DNA of 64,000 bases from Pyxidicoccus parkwaysis (lineage in GTDB: Bacteria; Myxococcota; Myxococcia; Myxococcales; Myxococcaceae). The number at the start of each line of letters is the position of its first letter. The first letter of the stretch is position 1. A program made the position numbers and the translations under genes. The notes beneath the pieces are model-generated. The model saw only the letters and a list, made by a program, of their open reading frames with translations, was not told the origin of the DNA and searched no databases. The stretch covers positions 11,949,001-12,013,000 of the forward strand of contig NZ_CP071090.1 in NCBI RefSeq assembly GCF_017301735.1, given 5' to 3'. This document shows, piece by piece, positions 8,564 to 16,741 of this stretch.

Positions 8564-9388
8564 TCAGGCGGCGCGGTGCACGGAGAGGTCCGCCATGAGC
8601 GGGCGCGGCGAGTCGTCGTCGTCCGACAGGTCCACGTCGAGCTCCACGTCGTGGGCGTCGTCGTCCGCCTCGTCCGCCTCCACGGCGGGCTGGGGCGCGG
8701 GGCTCGCGGCCACCGGCTCCTCGGCGCGCTCGCGCTCCAGGTGGACGCGCAGCCCGTCGAACATCAGGTCGAAGGCGGCGTAGATGCGGTCCACCATGGC
8801 CAGCGCGTCCGCGCGGACCTCGGGCGACAGCTCCATGGACTCCAGCTCCGCCGCCAGCTCCTGCTCGAACACGGCGTGCTGGGCTTCCGCCTTCATGTGG
8901 TGGTCGGAGAAGTACTTCAGCCGGTCATCCGCGCCCTGCGCCGCGGAGATGGTGGCGGTGCGGCCGAAGAAGACGTGGCTGGTGGACTCCAGCGCCCACA
9001 AGAGGACGATGCGCAGCCGGTCATCCACCGGGCGGTACACCTCGCTGATGATGGCGTAGGCCGCGTCACGCGTCTTCGCGTGGGCCTTGCCGTACATCGT
9101 CCCGATGCTCAGCGAGCCACCGGTGAGCGCGGCGATGTCGTCCTCGAACCACTGGTCATGTCCGCTCTCCTCGGCATGGTGCCGCGTGGCGAGCGCCTTG
9201 AAGTGCGCGTCCTGGACGAAGTGCGCGTTGAGGCGCAGCACGTCCTGGAACGTCATCACCCAGAAGGTCAGGCGCGGCGCGAAGGCCATCACCTGTTCAA
9301 TCGGGCGGTCCATCCTCAAGTCGGAGAAGAACGGATGTGAGGCGAACCTCGCCTCGCACACGGCGATGTGTTGCAGCACGGCCTTCAT
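8564..9388 (-). CDS. Heme-oxygenase-fold, probably diiron, oxidase-like protein
   Basis: The protein is 274 residues. Residues 1-215 are all-helical with metal-ligand-like signatures: RHHAEESGHDQWFEDD (about residues 69-84) and HHMKAEAQHAVFEQEL near 165. These resemble the TENA/PqqC/heme-oxygenase-like superfamily that includes iron-containing oxidases. The last 60 residues are a strongly acidic low-complexity tail (DEADDDAHDVELDVDLSDDDD) that the catalytic families lack. The substrate cannot be predicted. It is convergent with the ECF operon and downstream of the V4R-like gene on the same strand. Confidence 0.7.
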   Translation of the reverse strand: MKAVLQHIAVCEARFASHPFFSDLRMDRPIEQVMAFAPRLTFWVMTFQDVLRLNAHFVQDAHFKALATRHHAEESGHDQWFEDDIAALTGGSLSIGTMYGKAHAKTRDAAYAIISEVYRPVDDRLRIVLLWALESTSHVFFGRTATISAAQGADDRLKYFSDHHMKAEAQHAVFEQELAAELESMELSPEVRADALAMVDRIYAAFDLMFDGLRVHLERERAEEPVAASPAPQPAVEADEADDDAHDVELDVDLSDDDDSPRPLMADLSVHRAA

Positions 9389-9446
9389 GGATGGGGCCTC
9401 ACGGTTGTAATGCTCCGCCCCGGCCAGGCGGAGATGTCAGGGCTAC

Positions 9447-9473
9447 CGCCCGCCGCGGGGAGCAGGGCGGGCG
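9447..9473 (-). terminator. Possible hairpin between two minus-strand genes
   Basis: The inverted repeat CGCCCGC (9447-9453) and GCGGGCG (9467-9473) lies in the 104-bp gap between the V4R-like gene and the heme-oxygenase-fold gene. There is no T-run, so termination is uncertain. Confidence 0.3.
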
Positions 9474-9492
9474 TCAGGGCGTGCGGCGTGCG

Positions 9493-10065
9493 CTACCAGT
9501 TGACGGTGTAAGTGCAGGCACCGTCTCCCCGGCGCCGACAGCTCTTGGGGTCATGTTCAATACGCACCCAGAGGGAATCCTTGGGGCGGAATCTGTCGCC
9601 GATGGCCTCGATGAGACCGAGGTCCAGGTCGCACGGATAGGGATTGTCGCAGACCATGCGCGCGTTGCGCTTGTCGACAGGCTCGAAGCGGTAGCCGCCG
9701 ATGGCGCCCTTGCCGCGGTGATTCATGCGGTACGCCACGTCGATGGCGCGCAGGCCCTTCTCCAGCGTGTCGATGTCCGGAGGGAAGTGGGCGCTGTCGG
9801 GAATCTTGCGGCCAATCGTTCTCACGGTGCTCGGTCCAATCTTCTCGAAGACGAGCTGGAAGGACTTCAGCAGCGCCGGCATCGGGTACCACGTGTCCGC
9901 CTTCAGCGGGGTGATGCCGTTCTCCGCCAGGATGCGCAGCGCTCGCGACTGCGCAAGCTCCATTCCATTAACGATGGCCAGGATGGACTGCCCGATGACC
10001 TCGACACCCTGGTAGGCCATGGGCTGCATTGCTGCGGATGTGACGGGGGGGGTCTTCAAATCCAT
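9493..10065 (-). CDS. V4R/heme-NO-binding-like protein of unknown function
   Basis: The protein is 190 residues. The ATG at 10065 was preferred over an upstream in-frame GTG because a GAGGG ribosome site precedes it and the N-terminus then starts with MDLKTPP. The body is alpha/beta. The C-terminal block (VRIEHDPKSC, RRRGDGAC, TYTVNW) has the paired cysteines and terminal beta strand seen in V4R and related ligand-binding domains (C...G..C.Y...W). No DNA-binding or enzymatic partner domain is present, so it may be a stand-alone small-molecule sensor. The family assignment is tentative. Confidence 0.65.
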   Translation of the reverse strand: MDLKTPPVTSAAMQPMAYQGVEVIGQSILAIVNGMELAQSRALRILAENGITPLKADTWYPMPALLKSFQLVFEKIGPSTVRTIGRKIPDSAHFPPDIDTLEKGLRAIDVAYRMNHRGKGAIGGYRFEPVDKRNARMVCDNPYPCDLDLGLIEAIGDRFRPKDSLWVRIEHDPKSCRRRGDGACTYTVNW

Positions 10066-11078
10066 ACGTGTACGCCCTCGGGAGGAGTGCGAGACATTGA
10101 ACCGGCTTTTTCCAATATTTTCAAATTGCCTGAGTTGTCTGTAATTTTCCGGCAGGGTGACTAAGGGGTATCCCTCGGGTGTGTTTCTGACTCGGCCCCT
10201 CTGTACGGACGTGCTCGGAGGAATCTCGCTGCACGTACGGGCGGACGCGCGGCGACACGGGTGATGCATGTCTGGGTATGTCGGTGGGTTGCGCTGTCTT
10301 TGGCTGCGAATTCAGTGACAGTCACTCGCGTGCAGCCGGGCTGTGCCCAGAGGGTAAAACAGGTGGTTTGATGCAGGTGTCACCGTGTTTCGCGCGGGGC
10401 TCGGGTGGCTCGTACGCGCGGTGCCGGAGTTCCGTGCGCGCGGGTGTCGGAGCTCCAGGCACGTGGGTGCCGGACTTCCGTGCACCGGTGTCGGGCGACC
10501 GTGCATGCGGACCTCGTCGGGCCCTTCGCGCGATGTCGTGAGGCCGCGCATGTGGGCTCCGTCGCGGGCCGTGCGTGCGATGCAGGGCGGCCGTGTGCGC
10601 GGGCTTCGCGGCCGTGCGTGCGGCGCCGGGCAACCAGGCGTGCGGGTTCCGCAGCCCGGGAGTGCGGTTCTCGCAGTGCGCGTGCGCGGCCGTGCGGCCC
10701 TCACTCGCCGTCGTGGGTGCTCATGTGCGGCGGGGCAGGACGCCCCGTGCCTCGCGGCCGCTGGGGCACGTTGGGACCGCCCGGCGGCGTTCCATGCGTG
10801 GGAGCGGGTGCGCGGCGCTGGGACGCACCGCGGGCCCTCCACGGCCCTCACGGCCCGTGGAGTGCGGGCGCGCCGGTGACGTTTCGTCCGGCTTTCAGGG
10901 CCGGGACTGAAAAAACGCCAGTACTTCCGGCTCCGGCAAGGGCCAGGCAGGCGGGCGACCCTCGTAGTCCCAAGGGTTTAGCGTTCGGCATGGGCGTTGC
11001 TCTGAGGGAGGGGCGTGCAGGGCGGTGGCGGCGGGCTGATCGCAGGACAGGCAGACCCTCAACCTTGGAGATGAAACC
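10066..11078. other. 1-kb gene-poor region
   Basis: No frame here has convincing coding character on either strand. Long open frames exist in all phases but are Arg/Gly/Ala-biased shadows of GC-rich DNA, with no ribosome site or domain. From about 10390 to 10860 the DNA is unusually rich in repeated GTGCGCG/CGTGCG words and looks like degraded or non-coding sequence. A candidate sigma-54 promoter sits at its right end. Confidence 0.6.
10986..11001 (+). promoter_or_regulatory. Candidate sigma-54 (-24/-12) promoter
   Basis: CGGCATGGGCGTTGCT matches the consensus TGGCACG-N4-TTGCW at 9 of 11 defined positions. The GG (10987-10988) and GC (10999-11000) are at the exact required spacing. The transcript would begin near 11012, 67 bp before the small basic protein at 11079. 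Confidence 0.5.
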
Positions 11079-11318
11079 ATGGCGAAGACGACTCAGCGTG
11101 GGCAGGTCATCCGTCGTAAGGCCCGGCAGGTGCGGTTGACGACGGCTCGGGCGGTGAAGGGCGCGGGGCGCAGCGCCCGGCAGGTTCAGGTGACGCTGGG
11201 CGACCTCATCGCGGCCGCGTTCGACACGGTGGGCGGCGAGGTGAAGAAGGTGGCCCAGGTGGTGTCCTCCAAGGACATGACGGTGGCCACCGGCAAGCAC
11301 ATCGTCTTCGTCGGCTGA
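11079..11318 (+). CDS. Small basic protein of unknown function
   Basis: The protein is 79 residues with an ATG eight bases after GGAG. The N-terminal 35 residues are highly basic (Lys/Arg-rich, RKARQVRLTTARAVKG). The rest is neutral and helical, ending ATGKHIVFVG. It could be nucleic-acid binding, but no family is recognised. A sigma-54-like promoter lies upstream, and the phospholipase-D-family gene starts 69 bp downstream, so the two may share a transcript. Confidence 0.65.
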   Translation: MAKTTQRGQVIRRKARQVRLTTARAVKGAGRSARQVQVTLGDLIAAAFDTVGGEVKKVAQVVSSKDMTVATGKHIVFVG

Positions 11319-11387
11319 GGCGCGGCAGGACGTGCGCCACACCCCGTGGCGCCAGGGCGTAGGGGGCGACGGCAAGGGGTTGCACGG

Positions 11388-12989
11388 GTGAGACGCATCA
11401 TCATTCCCGGAAGGAATTGCTGGACGGTGGAGGAGGCGAGCGACGCGGGCGTATTGGTGGACGCGCGCGCCTACTACCGGGAGTTGTACCGGGCCGCACG
11501 GAAGGCCCGACGCTACATCGCGATTACCGGCTGGCAGTTCGACAGCGACGTGGCGCTGCTGCGAGGTGATGACCTCGGCGAGGCGCTCGGCGAGGTGCGG
11601 CTGCTGCCGATGCTGGACGAGCTGTGCCGCGCCAACCCGGAGCTGCACGTGTACGTGCTGGCGTGGGACTTCAGCCTGCTGCTCGCGCTGGAGCGCGAGT
11701 GGATGCAGCACCTCATCTTCAACTGGACGACGAACGAGCGCGTGCGCTTCCGCTTCGATGCGTCCAGCCCGCTGTATGGCGCGCATCACCAGAAGCTGGT
11801 CGTCATCGACGGGCAGGTGGCCTTCACCGGCGGAATGGATGTCTGTGATTGCCGGTGGGATGACCGGGACCACCCGGTGGGCTCGCCGCTGCGCTGTGAC
11901 AGCGGGAGGGACCCGCACGGGCCCTACCACGACGTGCAGTCCGTGCTCACGGGTCCGGTGGTGGACAAGCTCGCGGAGCTGTTCGAGGCGCGCTGGGCAC
12001 ACTCGGGTGGCGGTGAGCTGAAGCTGCCGAAGGTTGCTCGCGACGACGTCTCCTTCACCGCGAGCCTGCCGGCGCCGCCGGGGCCCGTGGCCCTGAGCCG
12101 CACCTTCGGCAAGACATTGCTGCCGCCTCAAGAGGCCGTGCAGGAGGTGCGCGCGCTGTACCTGGACGCCATCGCCTCCGCCGAGCGCTTCATCTACATC
12201 GAGAACCAGTACTTCTCCTCGCGCGCCATCTACCAGGCACTGGTGAAGCGCCTGCGCGAGCCCGGGCGCGGCCGGCTGCAGGTCATGCTGGTGCTGCCGC
12301 AGCAGCCGGAGGCACTGCGCGAGCAATTGGCCATGGGCGTGGCCCAGGTACGCCTGCTGCGCTCGCTGGAGCGCGTGGCGCGGGAGCATGGGCATGACTT
12401 CGGCGTGTACTGCTCCGCCGGGCGCGACGCGGTGAGCGGCGCGGACGTGTACACGTACATCCACTCGAAGGTGATGGTGGTGGATGACCGGTTCCTCACG
12501 CTGGGCTCGGCCAACACCACCAATCGCAGTCTCGGGTTGGACTCGGAGCTGAACCTGAGCTGGGAGGCGGAGGCGCCCGGCGACGCGGTGGCTCGCGCCA
12601 TCCGCCGCATCCGCGTGTCGTTGATGGCGGAGCACGCGGGCCTTGCCGGCGTGGAGCCCGTGCGCGTGCTGGCGCGCGCCGACGGCGACCTCGTGTCGTG
12701 GCTGAATGGGCTCGCGTCCGCGGGCCAGGACCGGCTGCGCCGCCACCCGATGCAGACGGTGTTCGACCAGAGCCCGCTGCTCAAGTCGCTGGAGCCGGAG
12801 GAGCTCATCATCGACCCGGAGGACTCCGTGCTGGACGAGTCCCTCTTCGAGGCGCTGCACCGCGCCGAGGACGGCCTCTTCGCCTCCGGCATCCGCCTGC
12901 TGTCCCGCTGGCTGGTGGGAACTGGCACCGAGCGCCCGCACCGCGCCATCTGCCCCACCAACGCGGAGGACGGCCGCTCCAGCGGCTGA
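11388..12989 (+). CDS. Phospholipase D-family phosphatidyltransferase/phosphodiesterase
   Basis: The protein is 533 residues. Two HKD motifs are present: HHQKLVVIDG around residues 133-142 (H134, K136, D141) and HSKVMVVDD around 359-367 (H359, K361, D366). This is the full catalytic pair of bacterial PLD/cardiolipin-synthase-like enzymes that cleave or exchange phosphodiester head groups. There is no signal peptide or membrane helix, so it is probably cytoplasmic or membrane-associated. GTG 11388 was chosen because AAGGGG lies at suitable spacing and the conserved RRIIIPGRNCW follows directly. The C-terminal 90 residues after the second motif carry no known domain. The specific lipid substrate is unknown. 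Confidence 0.9.
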   Translation: MRRIIIPGRNCWTVEEASDAGVLVDARAYYRELYRAARKARRYIAITGWQFDSDVALLRGDDLGEALGEVRLLPMLDELCRANPELHVYVLAWDFSLLLALEREWMQHLIFNWTTNERVRFRFDASSPLYGAHHQKLVVIDGQVAFTGGMDVCDCRWDDRDHPVGSPLRCDSGRDPHGPYHDVQSVLTGPVVDKLAELFEARWAHSGGGELKLPKVARDDVSFTASLPAPPGPVALSRTFGKTLLPPQEAVQEVRALYLDAIASAERFIYIENQYFSSRAIYQALVKRLREPGRGRLQVMLVLPQQPEALREQLAMGVAQVRLLRSLERVAREHGHDFGVYCSAGRDAVSGADVYTYIHSKVMVVDDRFLTLGSANTTNRSLGLDSELNLSWEAEAPGDAVARAIRRIRVSLMAEHAGLAGVEPVRVLARADGDLVSWLNGLASAGQDRLRRHPMQTVFDQSPLLKSLEPEELIIDPEDSVLDESLFEALHRAEDGLFASGIRLLSRWLVGTGTERPHRAICPTNAEDGRSSG

Positions 12990-13248
12990 GGTCGCCAGGG
13001 CACCTTCCCACGGGCGTGTGGGGACGTGGCTCCAGCGAAGGGGCCTCGGGATGTCTTTCCACGGGCGTGGAGGACGGGAGCTCCGCGGCGGGAGCCGCGA
13101 GACACGCGGCGAAGCTCGGCGTTCACGAGCGCCCGCGCACCCGGCCGTCCTGGGACGGGCCCGAGTCCACGGGCCTGTCCGTCGGGTTGTCCGCGCTCCG
13201 ACGGTCGCCAACTTGTGGGAGGACCCCTCTCGCCAAGGAGATTCCCCC

Positions 13249-13659
13249 ATGAGGCTTCCACTATTGGCCGCGCTGGCCGCCCTCACGTTCTGCGGATGCA
13301 TGCACCAGTCCACGAACACACGGGCGGAAGACAGCGCGACGGGCGGCACGAGCAATGCCACCACCTCGGCCCAGAAGGCCGCGCTCGAGCAGGCCAAGGA
13401 GCAGGAGATAGCCCAGGAGAGTCCCCTCCAGGGCTCCGACGTGACGGCGAAGGAGCGCAGGGACCGCATGGGCGCGCCCACCGTCTATGACGGCGAGGCC
13501 ACGGGCGGCAGCGGCACCGACACCACGGTGACGACGGGGGACGGTCAGAAGTGGGACGTGCAGGAGGAGCCCGGCTCGGACCGCGAGCCGCGCAGCAACG
13601 ACACCAAGCAGGACGCCACGCTGACGAAGGGGCAATCAGACACCGAGCCCCAACCTTGA
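13249..13659 (+). CDS. Small hydrophilic lipoprotein of unknown function
   Basis: The protein is 136 residues. The signal peptide MRLPLLAALAALTFCGC ends in a plausible lipobox (FCGC). The mature part is disordered, rich in Gly, Thr, Asp, Gln and Lys, with no hydrophobic core. AAGGAG lies eight bases before the ATG. The 259-bp stretch before it (12990-13248) shows no other gene. It may be a surface lipoprotein; the role is unknown. Confidence 0.75.
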   Translation: MRLPLLAALAALTFCGCMHQSTNTRAEDSATGGTSNATTSAQKAALEQAKEQEIAQESPLQGSDVTAKERRDRMGAPTVYDGEATGGSGTDTTVTTGDGQKWDVQEEPGSDREPRSNDTKQDATLTKGQSDTEPQP

Positions 13660-13867
13660 TGGCGTCGCGCGTGCTGACACCCGCGGAGTGAGCGGCGGCG
13701 GGCAGGTGGGCACGGGCACGGGTGGCGGCTTCCAGGCAGGCAGCTTCGGCGACATCGACAGGGAAGGGGTGGGCCGCCGACATCGAGAGGGCAGCGCTCC
13801 CTCCGTGCGTTGGCCTCTGCCTGGCTCCAGCCAGTGCTCCGAGGCCGTTCAGGAGGTCGCTTCCCGT

Positions 13868-14028
13868 GCGTGTCACCCGTCCGTCTCCGGGCCCTGGCGG
13901 GCGCGCGTGTGCCGGCTGCGGCCCGGCACGAGCGGTGGCGGCAGTGGCCTCGCGGGAAGCCGTACTCCGCGCGTGTCACCCGCCAGGTCCCTGGGCCCTG
14001 GCGGGCGCGCGTGTGCCGACGCGGCCCA
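13868..14028. repeat. Imperfect direct repeat, spacing 103-104 bp, in a non-coding region
   Basis: A block starting GCGTGTCACCCG and continuing through GGGCCCTGGCGGGCGCGCGT occurs at about 13868-13918 and again at about 13971-14022. The halves are shifted by one base. It lies in the 437-bp region between the lipoprotein gene ending at 13659 and the outer-membrane-like gene starting at 14097, where I see no gene. Confidence 0.75.
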
Positions 14029-14096
14029 GTGTCACCCACACGTTGCGCAGGCCGGTTGCTTCGCCTGGCGGCTCGGCCGGGTAGAGTTGGGGGACG

Positions 14097-15527
14097 ATGA
14101 CTGGCGCCCCCTTCTTCGTCCTGCTCGCTCTCGTTTCCACCCAGGAACCCTCGGCCAGTTCCACCGTCGAGGATGTCCCCAACGAGGAGGCGCCCTCCGG
14201 AGGTGGCGAAACCTCTGGGGGTGGCGAGGCCTCGTCCGTCGAGAAGGCCCGGCTGACCGAGTCCGCCCCTCCGGGCGCGCGCACTGGCGGCGAGGGCTTC
14301 GGCTTCAGCGCCCAATTGGAGGCGGGCGCGCTCAGCTTCCCCTCGGGCACGCCGGGTGGTGGGCAGGACCTGTTCGCGCGGGTGTATCCGGCGCTGGGAC
14401 TGACGAAGGGGGAGACCTTCGTGCTGCGGCTGGGCGCCAACCTGCGCCTGCGCGTGATTGACGAAGACCCGAAGCAGACGGAGACGGACTACGGCGGGCA
14501 CCTGCGCCGCGAGGACTGGGACGAATTGAGCGACGCCGGCCAGGTGGTGCGCATGCTGCGCATCGGCCAGGAGGGTCGGCCGTTCCTCTTGCGCGTGGAG
14601 TCCTTCTCCGAGGAGACGCTGGGACGTGGCTACCTCGTGAATCGCTACAGCAACATGCTGTCGCCGGACTACCACCCGGCGGGCGGCACGGTGACGTTCG
14701 TCAAGGGCGCGGTGCGCGCGGAGGTGCTGGCCAGCGACGTGCTCGCCGCGCGCATCTTCGCGGGCGAGGCGCTGCTGGACCTGGGCCGCATGGCCAGCGA
14801 CGACGCGAAGCGCTTCGACCGGTACCTCGTGCGCCTGTCCGCCGCGCACGAGGCGGGCCGCGCGGGCGGGACGTCGCCGAAGATGACGCTGGCGTCGCTG
14901 GGCGGCGACGTGGCGCTCTACAAGGGCGAGCGGCTGCGCACGTGGGCGCTGCTCGGCGGTGGCGCGCGCTTCTCGGAAGGACACACGCCGGACTTCGGCG
15001 GTCTGCTCGGCATCGCGATGGAGGGCCAGACGTCGAGCGGCACGCAGCTCAGCGTCACCCTCCAGGGGCGCAAGCAGGGAGGCACCTTCCGCTTCGGCAT
15101 GTTCGGCCCCGACTACGAGCTGGCGCGCTTCTCCGGCGTGGGCCTGCGGGAGACGCCGCTGGCGGATGAGTTGCTGGAGTCGGGCTTCGCGGGCTACTTG
15201 GAGCTGAGCATGGCCAAGGGCGGCCCGGACCAGCTGATGCTGCTCGGCAGCCTGGCGGTGCAGTACTTCGGCTTCGGCCGCACGGACGCGGACGTCTCCA
15301 TGGGCTTCGAGCTGCCGGGCGCTCGCACGCGCGTCCTGGCGCGCGCGGTGCTGACGGCGCTGGGGGACAGGCCCCGTTACTCGTTGGGCGTGGAGGTGCG
15401 CCAGCGTGTCCTCAACCACTTCTATGCCTGGGGCTCCGGCGGGACGGTGCACTTCCCGCAGCCGGATGGGCACCTCGTGCCCGGCGTCACCGCGGGCGCG
15501 GGCGTGGGCGTGGACTTCCAGCGCTGA
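14097..15527 (+). CDS. Predicted outer-membrane beta-barrel-like protein
   Basis: The protein is 476 residues. A short hydrophobic N-terminus (PFFVLLALVSTQ) may be an export signal, followed by a Ser/Gly/Glu-rich linker to about residue 60. The remainder has alternating amphipathic beta strands with frequent Gly and aromatic ends (FSAQLEAGALSFPSG, TFVLRLGANLRLRV, GFAGYLELSMAKGG, AVQYFGFGRTDADVSMGFELPG) and ends in a short strand, VGVDFQR. This pattern suggests a barrel, but no named family is recognised. The next gene begins 27 bp downstream and may be co-expressed. Confidence 0.65.
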   Translation: MTGAPFFVLLALVSTQEPSASSTVEDVPNEEAPSGGGETSGGGEASSVEKARLTESAPPGARTGGEGFGFSAQLEAGALSFPSGTPGGGQDLFARVYPALGLTKGETFVLRLGANLRLRVIDEDPKQTETDYGGHLRREDWDELSDAGQVVRMLRIGQEGRPFLLRVESFSEETLGRGYLVNRYSNMLSPDYHPAGGTVTFVKGAVRAEVLASDVLAARIFAGEALLDLGRMASDDAKRFDRYLVRLSAAHEAGRAGGTSPKMTLASLGGDVALYKGERLRTWALLGGGARFSEGHTPDFGGLLGIAMEGQTSSGTQLSVTLQGRKQGGTFRFGMFGPDYELARFSGVGLRETPLADELLESGFAGYLELSMAKGGPDQLMLLGSLAVQYFGFGRTDADVSMGFELPGARTRVLARAVLTALGDRPRYSLGVEVRQRVLNHFYAWGSGGTVHFPQPDGHLVPGVTAGAGVGVDFQR

Positions 15528-15554
15528 GTCGCGGGGCTTCGCGAGCCGGAGTGG

Positions 15555-16223
15555 ATGGTGAAGGCTCGCGGCGCGGTGTTCCTGGGCCTGGTGCTCACGA
15601 GCCTCGGGGCCGCCGAGGCCGGGGACGCGCGCAAGGACTACCTGCACTCGCTGGAGCTCTATGAGCAGGGCCTGGGGTTCTCGCTGGAGCATGTCTTCGA
15701 CTCCGGCCTCGTCGCCGCGCGTGCGCTTCGGGATGCTCCTCCGGATGCACCCGCGTCCCTGCCGGGCTTCATCGTCGGCGGTGACGATGCGAGAGATTTC
15801 CGGCCCGACCCGCGCTTCTTCCTCGACCTCGCGAAGCGCCGGGGCACCGGCGTGGACCGGGAGTTCTTCTCGCTGCTGGGCCGCACCTACGCGCGAGACG
15901 GCGTGACGCGGCTGTATCACTCGCCCACCGGGTGCGATGCCTTCGACCACCCGGAGCTCGAGCCCCTCTACCGCGACTGGACGCGCTTCTGGGCCACGAC
16001 GCCTCGCGCGTACACAGTCACCGTGGAGCGCGAGGTGGCCGCGCTGGAGGACCTGTACTCCCAAGGCACGTGCGCCTGTGGCGACAGCGACTCCGTGCAA
16101 GCCGGCCTGGAGCGCTTCCTGAAATCATTCCCGCGCTCGCCCGTAGCCCCTCGTGTGCGCGCGCGCCTGGACCAGGTGCGCGCGGGGACCAGCGACTTCC
16201 GCTTCCGCTGCCAGCAGGGCTGA
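15555..16223 (+). CDS. Secreted protein of unknown function
   Basis: The protein is 222 residues. The signal peptide is VKARGAVFLGLVLTSLGAAEAG. The mature protein is charged and helical with a few cysteines (GCDAFD, TCACGDSD and RFRCQQG at the end) that could form periplasmic disulfides. The 27-bp spacing from the barrel-like gene suggests one operon. No domain is recognised. Confidence 0.7.
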   Translation: MVKARGAVFLGLVLTSLGAAEAGDARKDYLHSLELYEQGLGFSLEHVFDSGLVAARALRDAPPDAPASLPGFIVGGDDARDFRPDPRFFLDLAKRRGTGVDREFFSLLGRTYARDGVTRLYHSPTGCDAFDHPELEPLYRDWTRFWATTPRAYTVTVEREVAALEDLYSQGTCACGDSDSVQAGLERFLKSFPRSPVAPRVRARLDQVRAGTSDFRFRCQQG

Positions 16224-16287
16224 AGCCGCTGCTTTGCGGGTGAGCGCGTGCCCTTCCGCCCCTCACGACACTCCCGCTCAGGTCGAC

Positions 16288-16316
16288 TTGACTACGGCTG
16301 TAGTCACGCGTACCTT
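16288..16316 (+). promoter_or_regulatory. Candidate sigma-70 promoter of the BlaI/M56 operon
   Basis: The -35 element TTGACT (16288-16293), a 17-bp spacer and the -10 element TACCTT (16311-16316) lie upstream of the BlaI-type gene. The first operator overlaps the -35 region and the second covers the predicted start near 16323, which fits repression by the gene's own product. Confidence 0.55.
16289..16306. promoter_or_regulatory. BlaI/MecI-type operator 1
   Basis: TGACTACGGCTGTAGTCA is an 18-bp inverted repeat (7 of 8 pairs). Its TAC...GTA core is typical of BlaI/MecI/CopY operators. It overlaps the -35 element. Confidence 0.75.
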
Positions 16317-16322
16317 GCTTGG

Positions 16323-16340
16323 TGACTACAGTTGTCGTCA
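16323..16340. promoter_or_regulatory. BlaI/MecI-type operator 2
   Basis: TGACTACAGTTGTCGTCA is a second 18-bp inverted repeat (7 of 8 pairs) with the same left half-site. It lies 34 bp centre to centre from operator 1, at the predicted transcription start and 13 bp before the repressor ATG. Confidence 0.75.
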
Positions 16341-16353
16341 CGCGGGTGGCCGA

Positions 16354-16737
16354 ATGAAGAAGCCGGTAGGAGACCAGGAACTGGCGGTACTTCGGTACGT
16401 GGCGGAGCACGGCCCGGCCACGGTGGGTGAGGTGGCGGAGCGCTTCGGCGAGCCGCAGGGGCTGGCACGCTCCACCATCCTCACGGTGATGGAGCGGCTG
16501 CGGCTGAAGGGCTACCTGACGCGGCACAAGGTGGAGGGCGTGTTCCAGTACGCCTCGCCGGTGCCGGCGTCGGAGCTGCTGCGGGACGTGGTGGGGGACT
16601 TCGTGCAGCGGCAGCTCTCCGGTTCGCTGTCGCCGTTCGCTGCGTACCTGTCCGAGGCGGAGGACGTCACCGACGAGGAGCTGGCGCAGCTCCAGGACGT
16701 GGTGGCGCGGCTTCGCTCGAAGAAGCGGAAGGAGTAG
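16354..16737 (+). CDS. BlaI/MecI-family transcriptional repressor
   Basis: The protein is 127 residues, the family's usual size. An N-terminal winged helix covers about residues 5-70 (DQELAVLRYVAEHGPATVGEVAERF, then RSTILTVMERLRLKGYLTRHKVEGVFQY). A helical C-terminal dimerisation part contains the usual segment before the protease-sensitive region (VVGDFVQRQLSGSLSPF). It should bind the two operators immediately upstream and repress its own operon. The M56 peptidase gene begins 4 bp after its stop, the classic blaI-blaR1 arrangement, in which the peptidase lifts repression. Confidence 0.92.
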   Translation: MKKPVGDQELAVLRYVAEHGPATVGEVAERFGEPQGLARSTILTVMERLRLKGYLTRHKVEGVFQYASPVPASELLRDVVGDFVQRQLSGSLSPFAAYLSEAEDVTDEELAQLQDVVARLRSKKRKE

Positions 16738-16741
16738 CCAC

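Noticed and set aside
11373-11387. Second sigma-54-like promoter (GGCAAGGGGTTGC) before the PLD-family gene
   Set aside because: The GG-to-GC spacing is one base short and the AAGGGG is better explained as the ribosome site.
10848-13481. An 877-codon minus-strand frame opposite the PLD-family gene
   Set aside because: The plus-strand protein has both HKD motifs, while this frame is His/Arg/Gln/Val-rich shadow sequence.
13545-16100. An 851-codon minus-strand frame opposite two exported-protein genes
   Set aside because: The opposite strand has signal peptides, ribosome sites and plausible folds; this frame has none of these.
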